A stretch of 64,000 bases of DNA from Kribbella albertanoniae (GTDB lineage: Bacteria; Actinomycetota; Actinomycetes; Propionibacteriales; Kribbellaceae), in contig NZ_SMKA01000001.1 of NCBI RefSeq assembly GCF_004348455.1, positions 62,001 to 126,000 of the forward strand, in the 5' to 3' direction. Below the pieces are notes generated by a model. The model was not told the DNA's origin, did no database searches, and worked only from the letters and a program-made list of their open reading frames with translations. This document shows positions 9,131-18,022 of this stretch, piece after piece; position 1 is the stretch's first letter, and each line of letters begins with the position of its first letter. The translations under genes and the position numbers were made by a program.

Positions 9131-10015
9131 TCACGGTGCCTCGAGGAGGGGGACAGGACCGCGCAGGTCGAGGACCGCGAAGCATCCAGGTGTCCGCTCG
9201 CGGTCGAGGATTTCCTGGCGGACGGGGACTGGCTGAGTCGCACCGTCTGCCGTTCCGCGCCGAAGGATCGTGCGCTCGGAGTGGCGCAGGTGATAGCGGC
9301 CGCTGACGGTGAGCGTTTCCTTGCCCGGGTCAAGCACCGAGAGCACGCGTTCGGTGTGTTCGCGCTGCGCTGTTCGCGCGTACGTCAGGTCGCTCGGGTC
9401 CCAGCCCGCGCCGTCGCCCAGGTAGGCGAGCAGCCCCGGAGTGGCCAGAGCCTCATGCGCGAGCACGACGTCAGGACCGGTCGGCGACGACAACAGTCCC
9501 TGCGCCTGCGCATCAGTCGTGAGCTCCGCGGGCCACCAGTTCCTGCCCGGCACACGCAGGCTGCGGTCGAGGCTGGCTGCTCCCGACAGCCAGCCGATCG
9601 CGTGGACGGGATCGGCGAGGCCGCCGTTGCCTGCGAGGACCACGCCGGAGCGGGGCAACAGATCGATATGGGAGAAGATCTGAACGGCGCCGTTGGCGTC
9701 ACGGGGGAGAGCGTCGATCAGGTCGTAGTTCTCGAGGCTGCCGAGCACCACGTAGAGCCGGAGCCCCAACTTGGCCAGCGTGCTGTTGAGCTCGTCGAGG
9801 GCGCGTGACTCGGCGCGGGTGCCGCTCCAGATCAGCCCGAAGTTGCCGAGCTGTACCAGCGAAGTGCACCCGCGCTGAGCCAGAATCGCCGCGGCTCCCC
9901 GCAGAAAACCGGCGTCGCCGTGCGCGTCGCCGATCAGCCCGACGAGTCCGCCCAGGACAGGGGCCGATGCCAGCTGCGCAGGGGCTACAGCCCTCGAAGG
10001 ATGAACGGTGGTCAT
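9131..10015 (-). CDS. Metallophosphoesterase-fold protein with degraded metal ligands
   Basis: 294 residues. Calcineurin-like phosphoesterase motifs can be traced but are altered: motif I is intact (GDAHGD near residue 28), motif II reads LGNFG in place of GDFG, motif III reads GSLENYD in place of GNHENYD, the AHE His is present, and the final GHxH reads GRYH. With the bridging Asp and the Asn-His pair lost, phosphatase activity is unlikely. The ATG at 10015 has AAAGGA eight bases upstream; an in-frame ATG at 10051 overlaps the topoisomerase stop (ATGA) and would add 12 residues. It lies between topoisomerase and the secretion proteins in a transfer-type operon; a binding role there is inference. 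Confidence 0.6.
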   Translation of the reverse strand: MTTVHPSRAVAPAQLASAPVLGGLVGLIGDAHGDAGFLRGAAAILAQRGCTSLVQLGNFGLIWSGTRAESRALDELNSTLAKLGLRLYVVLGSLENYDLIDALPRDANGAVQIFSHIDLLPRSGVVLAGNGGLADPVHAIGWLSGAASLDRSLRVPGRNWWPAELTTDAQAQGLLSSPTGPDVVLAHEALATPGLLAYLGDGAGWDPSDLTYARTAQREHTERVLSVLDPGKETLTVSGRYHLRHSERTILRRGTADGATQPVPVRQEILDRERTPGCFAVLDLRGPVPLLEAP

Positions 10016-10047
10016 CAAGGAAGTCCTTTCGGTTGCTGCCGCGGAGT

Positions 10048-12474
10048 TCATGCGAAGGCCGGCACGATCTTTTTTCTGCCGTCCTCGTTCTTCCAGGTGA
10101 GGTCCGCGTCGAACTTCCTGCCTCTGGCCGAGGTCAGGCCCTTCACGTGGATGCTCGTTCCGCTGGCCAGCGCGGTGCGCTCGTCGTCGGTGAAGACGTG
10201 CTGGCACCAACTCGTCGGCGGGAGCGAGGTGTCGAAGTCGGGGACGATCTTCTTGCCTTCGCCGGGCTTGTCTTCCTTGAACCAGACCTTGCACTGGAAG
10301 GCGTTGCCCTGCTTGCTGAGGAAGTCGCCGGCCTCGACCGATCCACCGGCCGCGAGCTGTTTGAGCTCGGTGGGTGTGAACACGTGGGAGCACCACTCCT
10401 TGGGTGGCTGGGCAGCGCCGCTGGCGTCGCGGCGGCCGAGGCCGAGCTTGCTGAAGCCGACAAACTTGTTGCCTTTGAACGTCTGTTCGGCCAGCTCGCC
10501 GAACACGTCGTAGGTCTTGCCCTGCTGGCTCCTGGCCTCGAACTCGATTGTCTCGGCGGCCAGCAACTGCTGTACTTCCTGGTCGCTGAACCGGTGGCCA
10601 CCCCACGCACGGGCAAATGTCACTGACTGGCCGGTCTTCGCCCAGGTACCAGCCGCACGCTCCTTGTGCGTGACTGCGGTGCCTTGCGGTCCGAGTTTTG
10701 CCTCGATTGCCGCGGCATTCTTCTCCATCTGCGCGATGTCCTCGCGCACCCAGTCCGCGACGACGGCGAGGCGTTCCTCGGCGGTCGCGGATCCGGCGGC
10801 GATGTCGCGCATGTCGGCATAGATCTTCTCTGTGAGATCCAGGCTGCCGATCCGTGTGCCGGGCAGCAGTAGCCAGCTCAGCTGGCCCGCGTCGGCGAGG
10901 GTGAGCTTGCGGCCGCGCTCCACGAGCAGTGGGTACTTCACGCTCGTAGAAGTCACCTCGCTGTAGGTCGAGGTCCGCGTTGCGCCTGTGCCGACGTCGC
11001 GCTTCTCGAGCTGCTTCATGAGCCACTTCATGCTCGGGTGCTCGGGGCGCTTGTTCGCGCCTTCGAAGACGAACGGATCGGCGTTGCGGCCGAGTCCCTT
11101 GCTGGTCTCAGTCGCCACCGGGTCTGCCGTAGCGGAGTTGTCTGCAGGATTGTCACCGGAGTCCGGGTCGAACACAGCCTTCCAGCCTGCGCTCTTGGGT
11201 ACGTTCGCGATCCCGACGAACTCCGGGTAGCGCTGTACGTGGCCCTTCTGCTGCTCGTAGACGTAGTCCTCGGCCAGCATGGCCAGGTAATTCTTGGCCA
11301 GGGTCTCGTAGATGAGGCGGCCGGTCTGGCCGAACCGTTGCGCGACCTCGTCCAGCGATGCGGGCACCTTCGGTCCCGGCCGGTTCGCACCGTGCGCGCC
11401 TTGCGGTTTGACGTGTGTTCGGCGTGGCTTGCGGTGCGTCAATAGAGCAATGTCGACACCGGCGACCGCGGCGATGCTGTCGGCGAGTGGCGCGAGCTCG
11501 TTGAACTGCTCCGGCGTGATGGTTTTGTCCTCGGTGCGCGGGTAGCTGACCACCTGTGCCTCGTACATCTTCTGGTACGTCTCGAGGACGAGTTTGGCCC
11601 TCACACCCTTGCCCACCAGCATCGACGACAGCGCCGCGAGGTCGAGCAGCCGCGGCGGCGCGGTCTGCTTCGGCACCGTGGCGTCGAGCACGACCGGCGA
11701 TGCCGAGTACCGCTGCGGTACCTGAGCCAACTGCGCGAATCGCGGCTCGTTCGGGTTCGTGTACATGACGTCGTTCTCGTCGCGGAAACGGTTCTGGAAG
11801 AACGGCTGCTTGACGTAGTCGCTGTACGCCTTCAGCTGGTCTCCGACCAGCTTGACCATCGCGGACTTCAGCCGGCCCTGCCGCAGCACCGTGTCCCGGC
11901 CGCGGGAGCGCGCGATGCTGGTTGCGCAACGGGTCCACTGCATCGACAGGAAGTCGAACTTGGAGCGGTAGATCGCCTTGGCGTACTCGTCGAAGTGCTG
12001 CAGCGAAGCGATCGCCTTACGCGACGAGAACGCCTTCTGCAGCGACACCGGTGCCTCGTCGGTGAAATACATGCGCGACCACGACTTCGGCCGCAGCCCC
12101 AGCTCAAGGAACGCATTCACGGCAATCATGCCGCCCTCACCCGTCGGGTCCACATCGGTCGCGATCACGATCTCGTCGCAGCCGGCCAGCGTCTGCTTCA
12201 CCTCCTGCGCCACCTTGGCGGCGCCCTTGATGAGCTCCAGATCCCAGGTGAGGTCGCGCGGGTCCCAGGGAAGATTCGCCAGGTCCCACTGGTGATACCT
12301 GCCTGCCAGAGCGGGATCGGACACCATCTGGTGCGGGTCAACGAACTCATACAGGTGCCCACGCGCGTGGGCGATGACGAACCGCTCGCCGTTGTAGCTG
12401 CCGCTCTTGCCTCCCAGTGCTGCCGCGAAGTGGCGCGCGGCCGACGGCTTCTCGGTCAGGATCCCCACAGTCAT
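10048..12474 (-). CDS. Type IA DNA topoisomerase (topoisomerase III / plasmid TraE type)
   Basis: 808 residues. The Toprim domain carries the catalytic Glu (LTEKPSAARHF, E8) and the acidic motif TDVDPTGEGG (D107, D109, E113), slightly divergent from DxDREGE. The active-site Tyr is Y311 in VVSYPRTEDK. Domains II-IV follow, then a linker, then three C-terminal repeats of about 75 residues (each with GHRFSDQEVQQLL- or SHVFTPTELKQL-like cores), probably DNA-binding. It would relax or decatenate single-stranded regions during plasmid replication or transfer. It is the first gene of the downstream half of the minus-strand operon, with an operator-like inverted repeat just upstream (12525-12564). 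Confidence 0.9.
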   Translation of the reverse strand: MTVGILTEKPSAARHFAAALGGKSGSYNGERFVIAHARGHLYEFVDPHQMVSDPALAGRYHQWDLANLPWDPRDLTWDLELIKGAAKVAQEVKQTLAGCDEIVIATDVDPTGEGGMIAVNAFLELGLRPKSWSRMYFTDEAPVSLQKAFSSRKAIASLQHFDEYAKAIYRSKFDFLSMQWTRCATSIARSRGRDTVLRQGRLKSAMVKLVGDQLKAYSDYVKQPFFQNRFRDENDVMYTNPNEPRFAQLAQVPQRYSASPVVLDATVPKQTAPPRLLDLAALSSMLVGKGVRAKLVLETYQKMYEAQVVSYPRTEDKTITPEQFNELAPLADSIAAVAGVDIALLTHRKPRRTHVKPQGAHGANRPGPKVPASLDEVAQRFGQTGRLIYETLAKNYLAMLAEDYVYEQQKGHVQRYPEFVGIANVPKSAGWKAVFDPDSGDNPADNSATADPVATETSKGLGRNADPFVFEGANKRPEHPSMKWLMKQLEKRDVGTGATRTSTYSEVTSTSVKYPLLVERGRKLTLADAGQLSWLLLPGTRIGSLDLTEKIYADMRDIAAGSATAEERLAVVADWVREDIAQMEKNAAAIEAKLGPQGTAVTHKERAAGTWAKTGQSVTFARAWGGHRFSDQEVQQLLAAETIEFEARSQQGKTYDVFGELAEQTFKGNKFVGFSKLGLGRRDASGAAQPPKEWCSHVFTPTELKQLAAGGSVEAGDFLSKQGNAFQCKVWFKEDKPGEGKKIVPDFDTSLPPTSWCQHVFTDDERTALASGTSIHVKGLTSARGRKFDADLTWKNEDGRKKIVPAFA

Positions 12475-12524
12475 ATCGACTCCACCTCAGATGTCTCCAT
12501 CGCGGACACCGTGCAGCCTATCCT

Positions 12525-12564
12525 GATAGTCATTAGATAGTCTATTGAATGACTATCTGAATGG
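12525..12564. promoter_or_regulatory. Inverted-repeat operator upstream of the topoisomerase gene
   Basis: GATAGTCATT (12525-12534) and AATGACTATC (12548-12557) are perfect inverted repeats; an inner pair AGATAGTC/GACTATCT (12535-12542, 12551-12558) overlaps them. Read on the minus strand the right arm is CCATTCAGATAGTCATT, which matches sites at 14226-14259 and 51417-51462. The stretch is strikingly AT-rich for this DNA. Confidence 0.65.
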
Positions 12565-12668
12565 GGGGAGTGATGAGGTGAGGACGTGGATAGGTCGCGA
12601 CTACTGCGATCGCACCTTCCTGGCACCGGATGCTGATGGCGTGCTGGAGGCGGGCTGTGGCTACGTGC

Positions 12669-13832
12669 TTACCGGATCGGCCTTCCGTCCCGGTCGTCCT
12701 CGAACTTGCTGCGTTTCCGCGTCTCATCCCGGGCTCGGTCGCGAATATAGATCGCGTCCTGGTGCGTGATCGGCGCGTCATGGATGTTGTGCGAACCGCG
12801 CAGGAAGTTCACGGTGCGATCGGCGATCGAGTATGCCACCGATTGCTCGATGACAGCGCTGGTCCGCTGAATGGCTGTCGCCATCGCGTGCAGACGCTCC
12901 AGCTGGGTGGTGTGCTGGTGCTCCAGTTGCTCGAGGGTATCGATGCGCCCGGCAATCGAACCGAGCAACGGGTCCTGTGAGCGGAACAGCTCGACGGCCG
13001 CTTGCGTCGCCGGGTCTGTCTCCATGCGCACGTCCAGCTGGGCCAGCAAGAAAGCCGTCACCAGCGCGCCCTGGCTCAGCCGCCGGCTGAACGCCTCGGC
13101 CACCTTGTCGCTGACACCTCGCTCGCGTATGGCCGCGGAGCGAAGCTGCAGGCGCAGCGCATCCACGAGCGGGCGAGGCAGGTTTCGCACCATGGGCTGG
13201 CTCGCCAGGCCGATGATCCGGAAACCTGACTCCGGCAGGGATTCGGCAGTACCGCTGCCGCCGCCCCTTGTTCCGGTTGCCGCCTGGATCGCGTCCTGCT
13301 GGTCGGTCTTGCGGTGCGCTGACATCGCGGACTCGGCCAGTTGATCGAGGTTCCGCTCGTCCTCGGCGTCCAGTACCGCATCGAGCTCCTGAGGTGCTCC
13401 GATCTCCGGCCGTGGACCACTCGTATCTGTGCCATCCGATCGGGGAGACGTCGCTGCTGGTTGCTGTGGGTCCGGTAGGGGTGCCGATGTACCGCCGCTG
13501 CCCGACGAGCTGCTGCGGCGCGGGCTACCGCCGTGGTTCGTCGGACTGCCCGCGCCCACTGCCTCAAGCCCATCGTGCGCCGCTCTCTCGGGGGCGGGCT
13601 TGTCGGCCACCGGCTCGGACGCCGGGGGGCCGGCTGCCTGCCCAGCAAGAGTGGCATCTTCAATCGGTGGTTCGGCAACGTCGAAGGTCGGCTCGTCGTA
13701 TGCGGCTCCCTCGGCCGGCGGAGGGGTTCCCGCGCCGGTCCGCCGGAACTCGTCGAGGAAGGATGTGTCGACCTCCATGGAGTCGTTGGCCTTCGCGTCA
13801 TCGAGCAGGTCCTGAAAACTGCTGCCACCCAT
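12669..13832 (-). CDS. Acidic, partly disordered coiled-coil protein, unknown
   Basis: 387 residues. I do not recognise the family. The first 170 residues are acidic and Pro/Ser/Gly-rich (disordered), then a compact region (GFRIIGLASQPMVRN to about residue 270) that is helical, then a heptad-like segment (IAGRIDTLEQLEHQHTTQLE) and a basic tail. The ATG at 13832 is preferred because GGGGAG lies eight bases upstream; a GTG at 13838 would overlap the RHH gene's stop (GTGA). Coupled to the RHH gene, it could be its partner in a relaxosome, partition or regulatory complex. That is inference. Confidence 0.6.
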   Translation of the reverse strand: MGGSSFQDLLDDAKANDSMEVDTSFLDEFRRTGAGTPPPAEGAAYDEPTFDVAEPPIEDATLAGQAAGPPASEPVADKPAPERAAHDGLEAVGAGSPTNHGGSPRRSSSSGSGGTSAPLPDPQQPAATSPRSDGTDTSGPRPEIGAPQELDAVLDAEDERNLDQLAESAMSAHRKTDQQDAIQAATGTRGGGSGTAESLPESGFRIIGLASQPMVRNLPRPLVDALRLQLRSAAIRERGVSDKVAEAFSRRLSQGALVTAFLLAQLDVRMETDPATQAAVELFRSQDPLLGSIAGRIDTLEQLEHQHTTQLERLHAMATAIQRTSAVIEQSVAYSIADRTVNFLRGSHNIHDAPITHQDAIYIRDRARDETRKRSKFEDDRDGRPIR

Positions 13833-13834
13833 GA

Positions 13835-14173
13835 TCACAACTCCCCGTCCTCGGCATCGAGCAGATAGTTGTCGCCTCGAGTGAGGCCGATGAGGGAGTC
13901 GAAGCCCTGTGTGACAACCCGCTCGAGGTTCGCGCTGTTCGTCGACAAGGCCTTGACCTCGTCGACCAGCTGATTGAGTCGGGCGATCTCAAGGGTCGGC
14001 AGGTCGTAGTCCAGGTTCTCGCGCCGGATCTTCTCGTCGACAGCCTCGGCCATGTACTCGTTGACCGACGTGTATCCGCGACGCTGGGCCCAGTACTCCG
14101 CCCGCTGCTTGACGTCCGGATGGAGGCGCACGACCGCGCGCTCCCGGCGATCCTGGTTGACGACTGCCGACAT
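13835..14173 (-). CDS. Ribbon-helix-helix DNA-binding protein (CopG/Arc-like)
   Basis: 112 residues. The N-terminal RERAVVRLHPDVKQRAEYWA / YTSVNEYMAEAVDEKIRRE segment has the strand-helix-helix pattern of ribbon-helix-helix proteins; the C-terminal half contains a probable coiled coil (residues 58-90). GGGGAGG lies just upstream of the ATG. It heads the minus-strand operon, and an imperfect inverted repeat (14226-14259) lies in its upstream region, which fits autoregulation. It may also control the topoisomerase and primase promoters, which carry a matching repeat (inference). Alternatives: relaxosome accessory factor (MobC-like) or partition protein. Confidence 0.7.
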   Translation of the reverse strand: MSAVVNQDRRERAVVRLHPDVKQRAEYWAQRRGYTSVNEYMAEAVDEKIRRENLDYDLPTLEIARLNQLVDEVKALSTNSANLERVVTQGFDSLIGLTRGDNYLLDAEDGEL

Positions 14174-14225
14174 GCCGAACCTCCCCGGTGAGCATCCACG
14201 TCCTTTATGAATACATCATACTAAG

Positions 14226-14259
14226 CCATTTAGATACTCATGTAATGTCTATCTAATGG
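14226..14259. promoter_or_regulatory. AT-rich inverted repeat in the divergent promoter region
   Basis: CCATTTAGATACTCAT (14226-14241) faces AATGTCTATCTAATGG (14244-14259). It lies between the RHH gene and the first plus-strand small gene, so it may control both. The core matches the repeats at 12525-12564 and 51417-51462. Confidence 0.55.
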
Positions 14260-14456
14260 TTCATTGGATCTGTGGGTGGGCTCGGGCTAGTGAGATCGAC
14301 AGAGTCGATCCGGGATCTCAGCGAAGAAGAAGCCTGGTTGGTTGCAGGGCGCCCGGTTGAGTCCGGGTGCCGGAACCCGCAGCACGAAGCGTGCGCAGGG
14401 CCTCCAATGACCACTGCAGGTCTCATCCATCGACACGACATTGAGGACCACCTGCC

Positions 14457-14723
14457 ATGCCCACAAAGACCATGAACCGAATCGACGCCGGCCTGATCAC
14501 CCTGAACCTTCCGGTGAGCTCCGATGGAACCTGGTACCAGATCCCGTTCAAAGGTGAGAGCGCCACGTACGTCGACCGCCAGGCAGCCGCATACGTCATC
14601 GCGTACCGAGACCGGGTGGACATCGCCATCGACGAGAACACCGACTGGTCACGATTCCCGACAACCTTCGACGCCCTGTGCGCCAACGTGCCTGTCTACG
14701 CAGTGGAGTACGCGCAGGCCTGA
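14457..14723 (+). CDS. Small protein, unknown
   Basis: 88 residues, first gene of the plus-strand array. It looks like a compact soluble alpha/beta protein (GTWYQIPFKGES, YVIAYRDRVDIAIDE) with no signal peptide and no motif I can name. GAGGA lies upstream of the ATG at 14457; an internal ATG five codons later is possible. It reads away from the RHH operon across a 283-base divergent control region. Confidence 0.6.
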   Translation: MPTKTMNRIDAGLITLNLPVSSDGTWYQIPFKGESATYVDRQAAAYVIAYRDRVDIAIDENTDWSRFPTTFDALCANVPVYAVEYAQA

Positions 14724-14770
14724 TCCACGTACTCGCCCACCCATGTCCCGAAGCGGGAGCACCGATCACC

Positions 14771-15244
14771 ATGTCATTCCTCGAACGCATCGGCTACCTC
14801 GAGACCGAGGGACAGGAGCGGGCGCGACTCGCCCAGTCTCCCGATGGCTCAACCAACCACTACCTGTCCACGCTGCCGATCACCCTTGCTGACTGGCCCC
14901 AGGACTTGCTCGTCGAGCTGCCCTGGAAGCCGCCGCGCACCACCGAAGCGCACCGTGTAGTCGTTGTACCCCTCGACTACCGGCCGGACTCGCATCCTGA
15001 TCGCGTGGACAAGGAGCCGTTGCCGCGCAAGCGCAACAGCGGTGCGTGGAGCTGTGCTGTGGTCTCGTCCGACCATCCGAGCTATCCGGTCGGCGGCTAT
15101 CGCATCGTCGTGTCAGCCGCCGAGATCGCGCGCGGCCGCAGGGTCGACCTCGCCGGCATCCTGGCCAGTCCGAAACCGACCCCAGCGATGACCACGTGCA
15201 AAAGCACGGCTGTGCGATCTAACGGAGGTGGGACGCCGTCATGA
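14771..15244 (+). CDS. Small protein, unknown
   Basis: 157 residues from the ATG at 14771, which has GGGAG upstream; the frame upstream of it is not protein-like. Features include PITLADWPQDLLVELPW and VVVVPLDYRPDSHPDRVD. No signal or membrane segment. Its TGA overlaps the ATG of the next gene, starting a run of three four-base overlaps (15241, 15486, 15620) that marks a tightly coupled operon. Confidence 0.6.
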   Translation: MSFLERIGYLETEGQERARLAQSPDGSTNHYLSTLPITLADWPQDLLVELPWKPPRTTEAHRVVVVPLDYRPDSHPDRVDKEPLPRKRNSGAWSCAVVSSDHPSYPVGGYRIVVSAAEIARGRRVDLAGILASPKPTPAMTTCKSTAVRSNGGGTPS

Positions 15245-15489
15245 GTACCGCTACTTTCACCGACAAGCTCGGCGCCACCGGCCGCACCGGAGACCAGGTG
15301 ATCGTGCCGATCTGCAACGACGACGGGCTGCCTCAGCTCGCGATCGCCGAGGTGGTCGAAGTCGCCGTGCGGGAGCCCAATCCATTCGCTTCCGAACTGA
15401 GCGTGCGCACGCGCGCCGGCGACGACGAAAGCTGCGTCTACGAACCCGACGAGATCGTCATTCTCGCTGCGGCCGGCCCCGCGCAATGA
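15241..15489 (+). CDS. Small protein, unknown
   Basis: 82 residues, ATGA overlap with the preceding gene. Predicted beta-rich (TGDQVIVPICNDDG, AIAEVVEVAVREP), ending in a hydrophobic VILAAAGPAQ. No recognised family. Coupled on both sides, so it is probably co-expressed stoichiometrically with its neighbours. Confidence 0.6.
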   Translation: MSTATFTDKLGATGRTGDQVIVPICNDDGLPQLAIAEVVEVAVREPNPFASELSVRTRAGDDESCVYEPDEIVILAAAGPAQ

Positions 15490-15623
15490 GTGACGGCTAT
15501 CGGTCCGGCGGCGAGACACGCCAGCTCGCTGACAACGACTTCTCGATGACGTGCATGAGGAGCACCTGCAACACCATCCCTGTGCTGCCCTGCGTGGTGG
15601 CCGCGAAGACAGGAGAGCCGTGA
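15486..15623 (+). CDS. 45-residue coupled small protein
   Basis: A 46-codon frame whose ATG overlaps the previous stop (ATGA at 15486) and whose stop overlaps the GTG of the lipoprotein gene (GTGA at 15620). The product begins MSDGYRSGGETRQL and has three Cys. The double overlap is the main evidence that it is translated; it may act only as a coupling leader. Confidence 0.5.
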   Translation: MSDGYRSGGETRQLADNDFSMTCMRSTCNTIPVLPCVVAAKTGEP

Positions 15624-16207
15624 TCTTCCGTAACATCGCACGAATCCTCGCCGTCGTACTGATCGGCGCCGGCGCACTGGTGGCCTGTAGCGACGATCAG
15701 CGGGCCTGTGCCGCCACCGCAGGTAGCCCGTCGAAGCCGAGCCCGCCGAGGCCGGGATCCCAGCGCACCTCGTCGAAGGTGCAAGACCGGCCGATGAGGA
15801 CCTCTGGCTCGAAACCGGGCAGCAGCAAAGAGACGACAACGAACCTGTACTGGCGCACGTCGACCAAGCCCAGCACCTGGGGCGGCTACAACACCGGCGG
15901 GCGAAACTGGTCGCAGCCGTACCGGAAGAACATGCCGCTCGCACCTCAGCCGGTAATCGTGAACTACTACGGCCGCGACTACCGCAGCTATCCAAGCTAT
16001 CCCGGCTATTACACAGTCGGGGTATGGCCCGAAGGATACGGCGCCCGGTACGGCTGCGTGGCTGACCGCGAGAGTACTCCGGAGCCGACCGGCACACCGA
16101 CGCCGTCCCCGACAGCAACCGCAACCACCACCGTCGAGCCGACCACGACTCCCACCGCCTCCGCGACTCGCAGCGGAACGGCGACTCCGAGCGGCACTGC
16201 TCGCTAG
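15620..16207 (+). CDS. Small lipoprotein with Thr/Pro-rich tail
   Basis: 195 residues from the GTG at 15620 (AGGAG just upstream, GTGA overlap). A signal peptide (FRNIARILAVVLIGAGA) ends in lipobox LVAC followed by SDDQ. The centre is rich in Ser/Gly/Tyr (NYYGRDYRSYPSYPGYYTV) and the last 45 residues are Thr/Pro/Ser repeats typical of a wall-spanning linker. It should be anchored to the membrane and exposed outside the cell. A surface or transfer-exclusion role is possible but not shown. Confidence 0.65.
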   Translation: MIFRNIARILAVVLIGAGALVACSDDQRACAATAGSPSKPSPPRPGSQRTSSKVQDRPMRTSGSKPGSSKETTTNLYWRTSTKPSTWGGYNTGGRNWSQPYRKNMPLAPQPVIVNYYGRDYRSYPSYPGYYTVGVWPEGYGARYGCVADRESTPEPTGTPTPSPTATATTTVEPTTTPTASATRSGTATPSGTAR

Positions 16208-16354
16208 GCGGTGCCCGCCACCTGGGCCTGCATCCCGCTGCAGGACTCCCAGGCCAGGGCATGCAAACCGCCGCCCCGTCTCGACGAGCGCGATGCAAGC
16301 ACAGCCGCAGCAGACGCCCCTCGTCCACCCCTCCACGCAGACAGGAACCGTTCA

Positions 16355-16603
16355 ATGCGGATCTATCACGGCACAGCGGTAGATGGCGACGCGCCGATCA
16401 CCAGCATGGTGGCAATCGCCAAGGATGAGGTGACAGCGCGTCGGGTGATGCACGAGTACGAGGCAGACGTTCACACGGACGACCCGCGCCTGGACGACGA
16501 GTTCTGGCTCAGTCCGGAGCGGACCCACATTCAGTTCCTCGGCGAGGCTGCACCGTACCTCGCAGCAGGAACCGTGTTGTGTCCCGTGCCGGGCGCCATC
16601 TAG
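16355..16603 (+). CDS. Small protein, unknown
   Basis: 82 residues from the ATG at 16355 with AGGAA upstream. Acidic and soluble (VTARRVMHEYEADVHTDD, EFWLSPERTHIQFLGEA). No recognised domain. Lies 147 bases after the lipoprotein gene in the same orientation. Confidence 0.55.
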   Translation: MRIYHGTAVDGDAPITSMVAIAKDEVTARRVMHEYEADVHTDDPRLDDEFWLSPERTHIQFLGEAAPYLAAGTVLCPVPGAI

Positions 16604-16795
16604 TCGTGGACGAGATATTCAGCCCGCCTCCAGCGGACAGGCAGGGAAAGGCCGCTGGTAGTCGATCCGACCGCCGTCTCGTTCTGGGACGATCATGCGG
16701 CCCACGTATCGCTGCAGAAGACTGACGAAGTACGAAGGCACACCAGCTACGCGTGCTCCCCCGAACGACCCACCCAAGCGCACAAGGAGACCCCA

Positions 16796-17146
16796 ATGAC
16801 CGATTCCGATCCGAACCTGACCGTCATCGGCAACGAGATACCGATCCGCTTCTCCGGAGGCCTGGTCGAATTCGTCGGCACGGTGCTCCACGACCCGGCA
16901 ACCGGGCTACTCATACTGGACACCGGCGACGGTGAGCCCGAGGAGTACCTGAGCATCTCGCTCGATGCCTACGGCATCTCCCGAGCAGCCGACGACGAGG
17001 TCTTCGTCAAGGACTGGTCCGAAGGCGAGGGAGTCGCACAGAGCCTCATCGACGCAGGCCTGGCCGAGGTCGTCGGCGAGCACAGTGTCGGATCGTTCTC
17101 GTCGCGGGCCGTGCGTCTGCGCATTCTCCCGAAGCACGCGAGCTGA
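16796..17146 (+). CDS. Small acidic protein, unknown
   Basis: 116 residues, ATG 16796 with AAGGAGA upstream. The N-terminal half looks beta-rich (IPIRFSGGLVEFVGTVLHD, LLILDTGDGEPEEYLSISL) and the rest mixed. No recognised family, signal or membrane segment. Confidence 0.6.
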   Translation: MTDSDPNLTVIGNEIPIRFSGGLVEFVGTVLHDPATGLLILDTGDGEPEEYLSISLDAYGISRAADDEVFVKDWSEGEGVAQSLIDAGLAEVVGEHSVGSFSSRAVRLRILPKHAS

Positions 17147-17422
17147 TCAGCATGCTCGAGGAAAACGGCGGACCCGTTCCTTACTAGGAGAACCCGCAAG
17201 GCATCCGGGCTGCAGAGACACAGCGGCTTCAGTAGGGGAGAAGCTGCAGGACAAAGAGCAGGGATCAACGGAGTTGATCCGGGCTTCATTTGGACAGCAC
17301 ACCTGGTCTGGCTGATCTCGGCCTCGGCGGTCTGCTTGTCGCCACTCAACCGCCTATCCCGTCGACTGGTGCATGACACCTCGGCCGGAGGATGCCTACG
17401 GCGTTCACAGGAGGACTGCCCC

Positions 17423-17653
17423 ATGCCCGCACACGATCCGAGCGAGACCGAGATCGACATCGCCGTAGCACAGAAACAACTCGTAAAGCTCGCCGAAGAG
17501 CAGCGGCGCATTCAGGACAAGATCCAGGTGGAGCTGAGGACCCAGAACCTGATCGCGTTCTTTGCCGTCCTCAAGCAGCCTGCCAGTCCGGGCGCCGACG
17601 ACTCAGAGCTCGAAGAACTCGAGCAGGACATTCGCAGCCGCTTGAAGAGCTGA
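17423..17653 (+). CDS. Small coiled-coil protein
   Basis: 76 residues from the ATG at 17423, which has a strong AGGAGG upstream; the frame before it is not protein-like. Residues 11-45 (IDIAVAQKQLVKLAEEQRR onward) form a clear heptad-type helix, and the tail is acidic (DSELEELEQDIRSR). Possibly an oligomerising adaptor; no family recognised. Confidence 0.6.
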   Translation: MPAHDPSETEIDIAVAQKQLVKLAEEQRRIQDKIQVELRTQNLIAFFAVLKQPASPGADDSELEELEQDIRSRLKS

Positions 17654-18022
17654 TCTGCATGACGCTGTGATGGCCGATCTAATGGCTGCTTCAGGAGGCT
17701 CTGGCGCGCCCATCAGCCCCTCTTCCTGCGCCAGGTGTTCGACAGACCCTCATCGGGGCCAGGGACCCAAGCAGAGCAGGGCATCAGGCCAGGCGACGTG
17801 GTTGATCCGCGACCCAGAAAGCGTTACTGCACTCGATCGGCGAGGCCGATTCGGGCGGCGAGATGACTACTGAATTGTGACGAGTCGCCTGAACGGCGCA
17901 GCCCATTCGAGGCATGCCACGAGCCCAGTCAGCCACCTGTGGCAAGCCGTCTCGGCAATGGGATCAGCAAGTCCATAGCCGTGCCCGCTCCTCCATCCAG
18001 CCAACTCACCCAAGGAGACAAC
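17654..18022. other. No convincing gene
   Basis: This stretch of about 370 bases precedes ssb. A 68-codon frame from GTG 17667 has no ribosome binding site and an unlikely composition. The ssb promoter probably lies here, but I could not pick -35/-10 boxes with confidence. Confidence 0.4.

Noticed and set aside
17667-17873. 68-codon plus-strand frame from GTG
   Set aside because: No ribosome binding site and Ser/Arg/Gly-rich composition; not coupled to neighbours.
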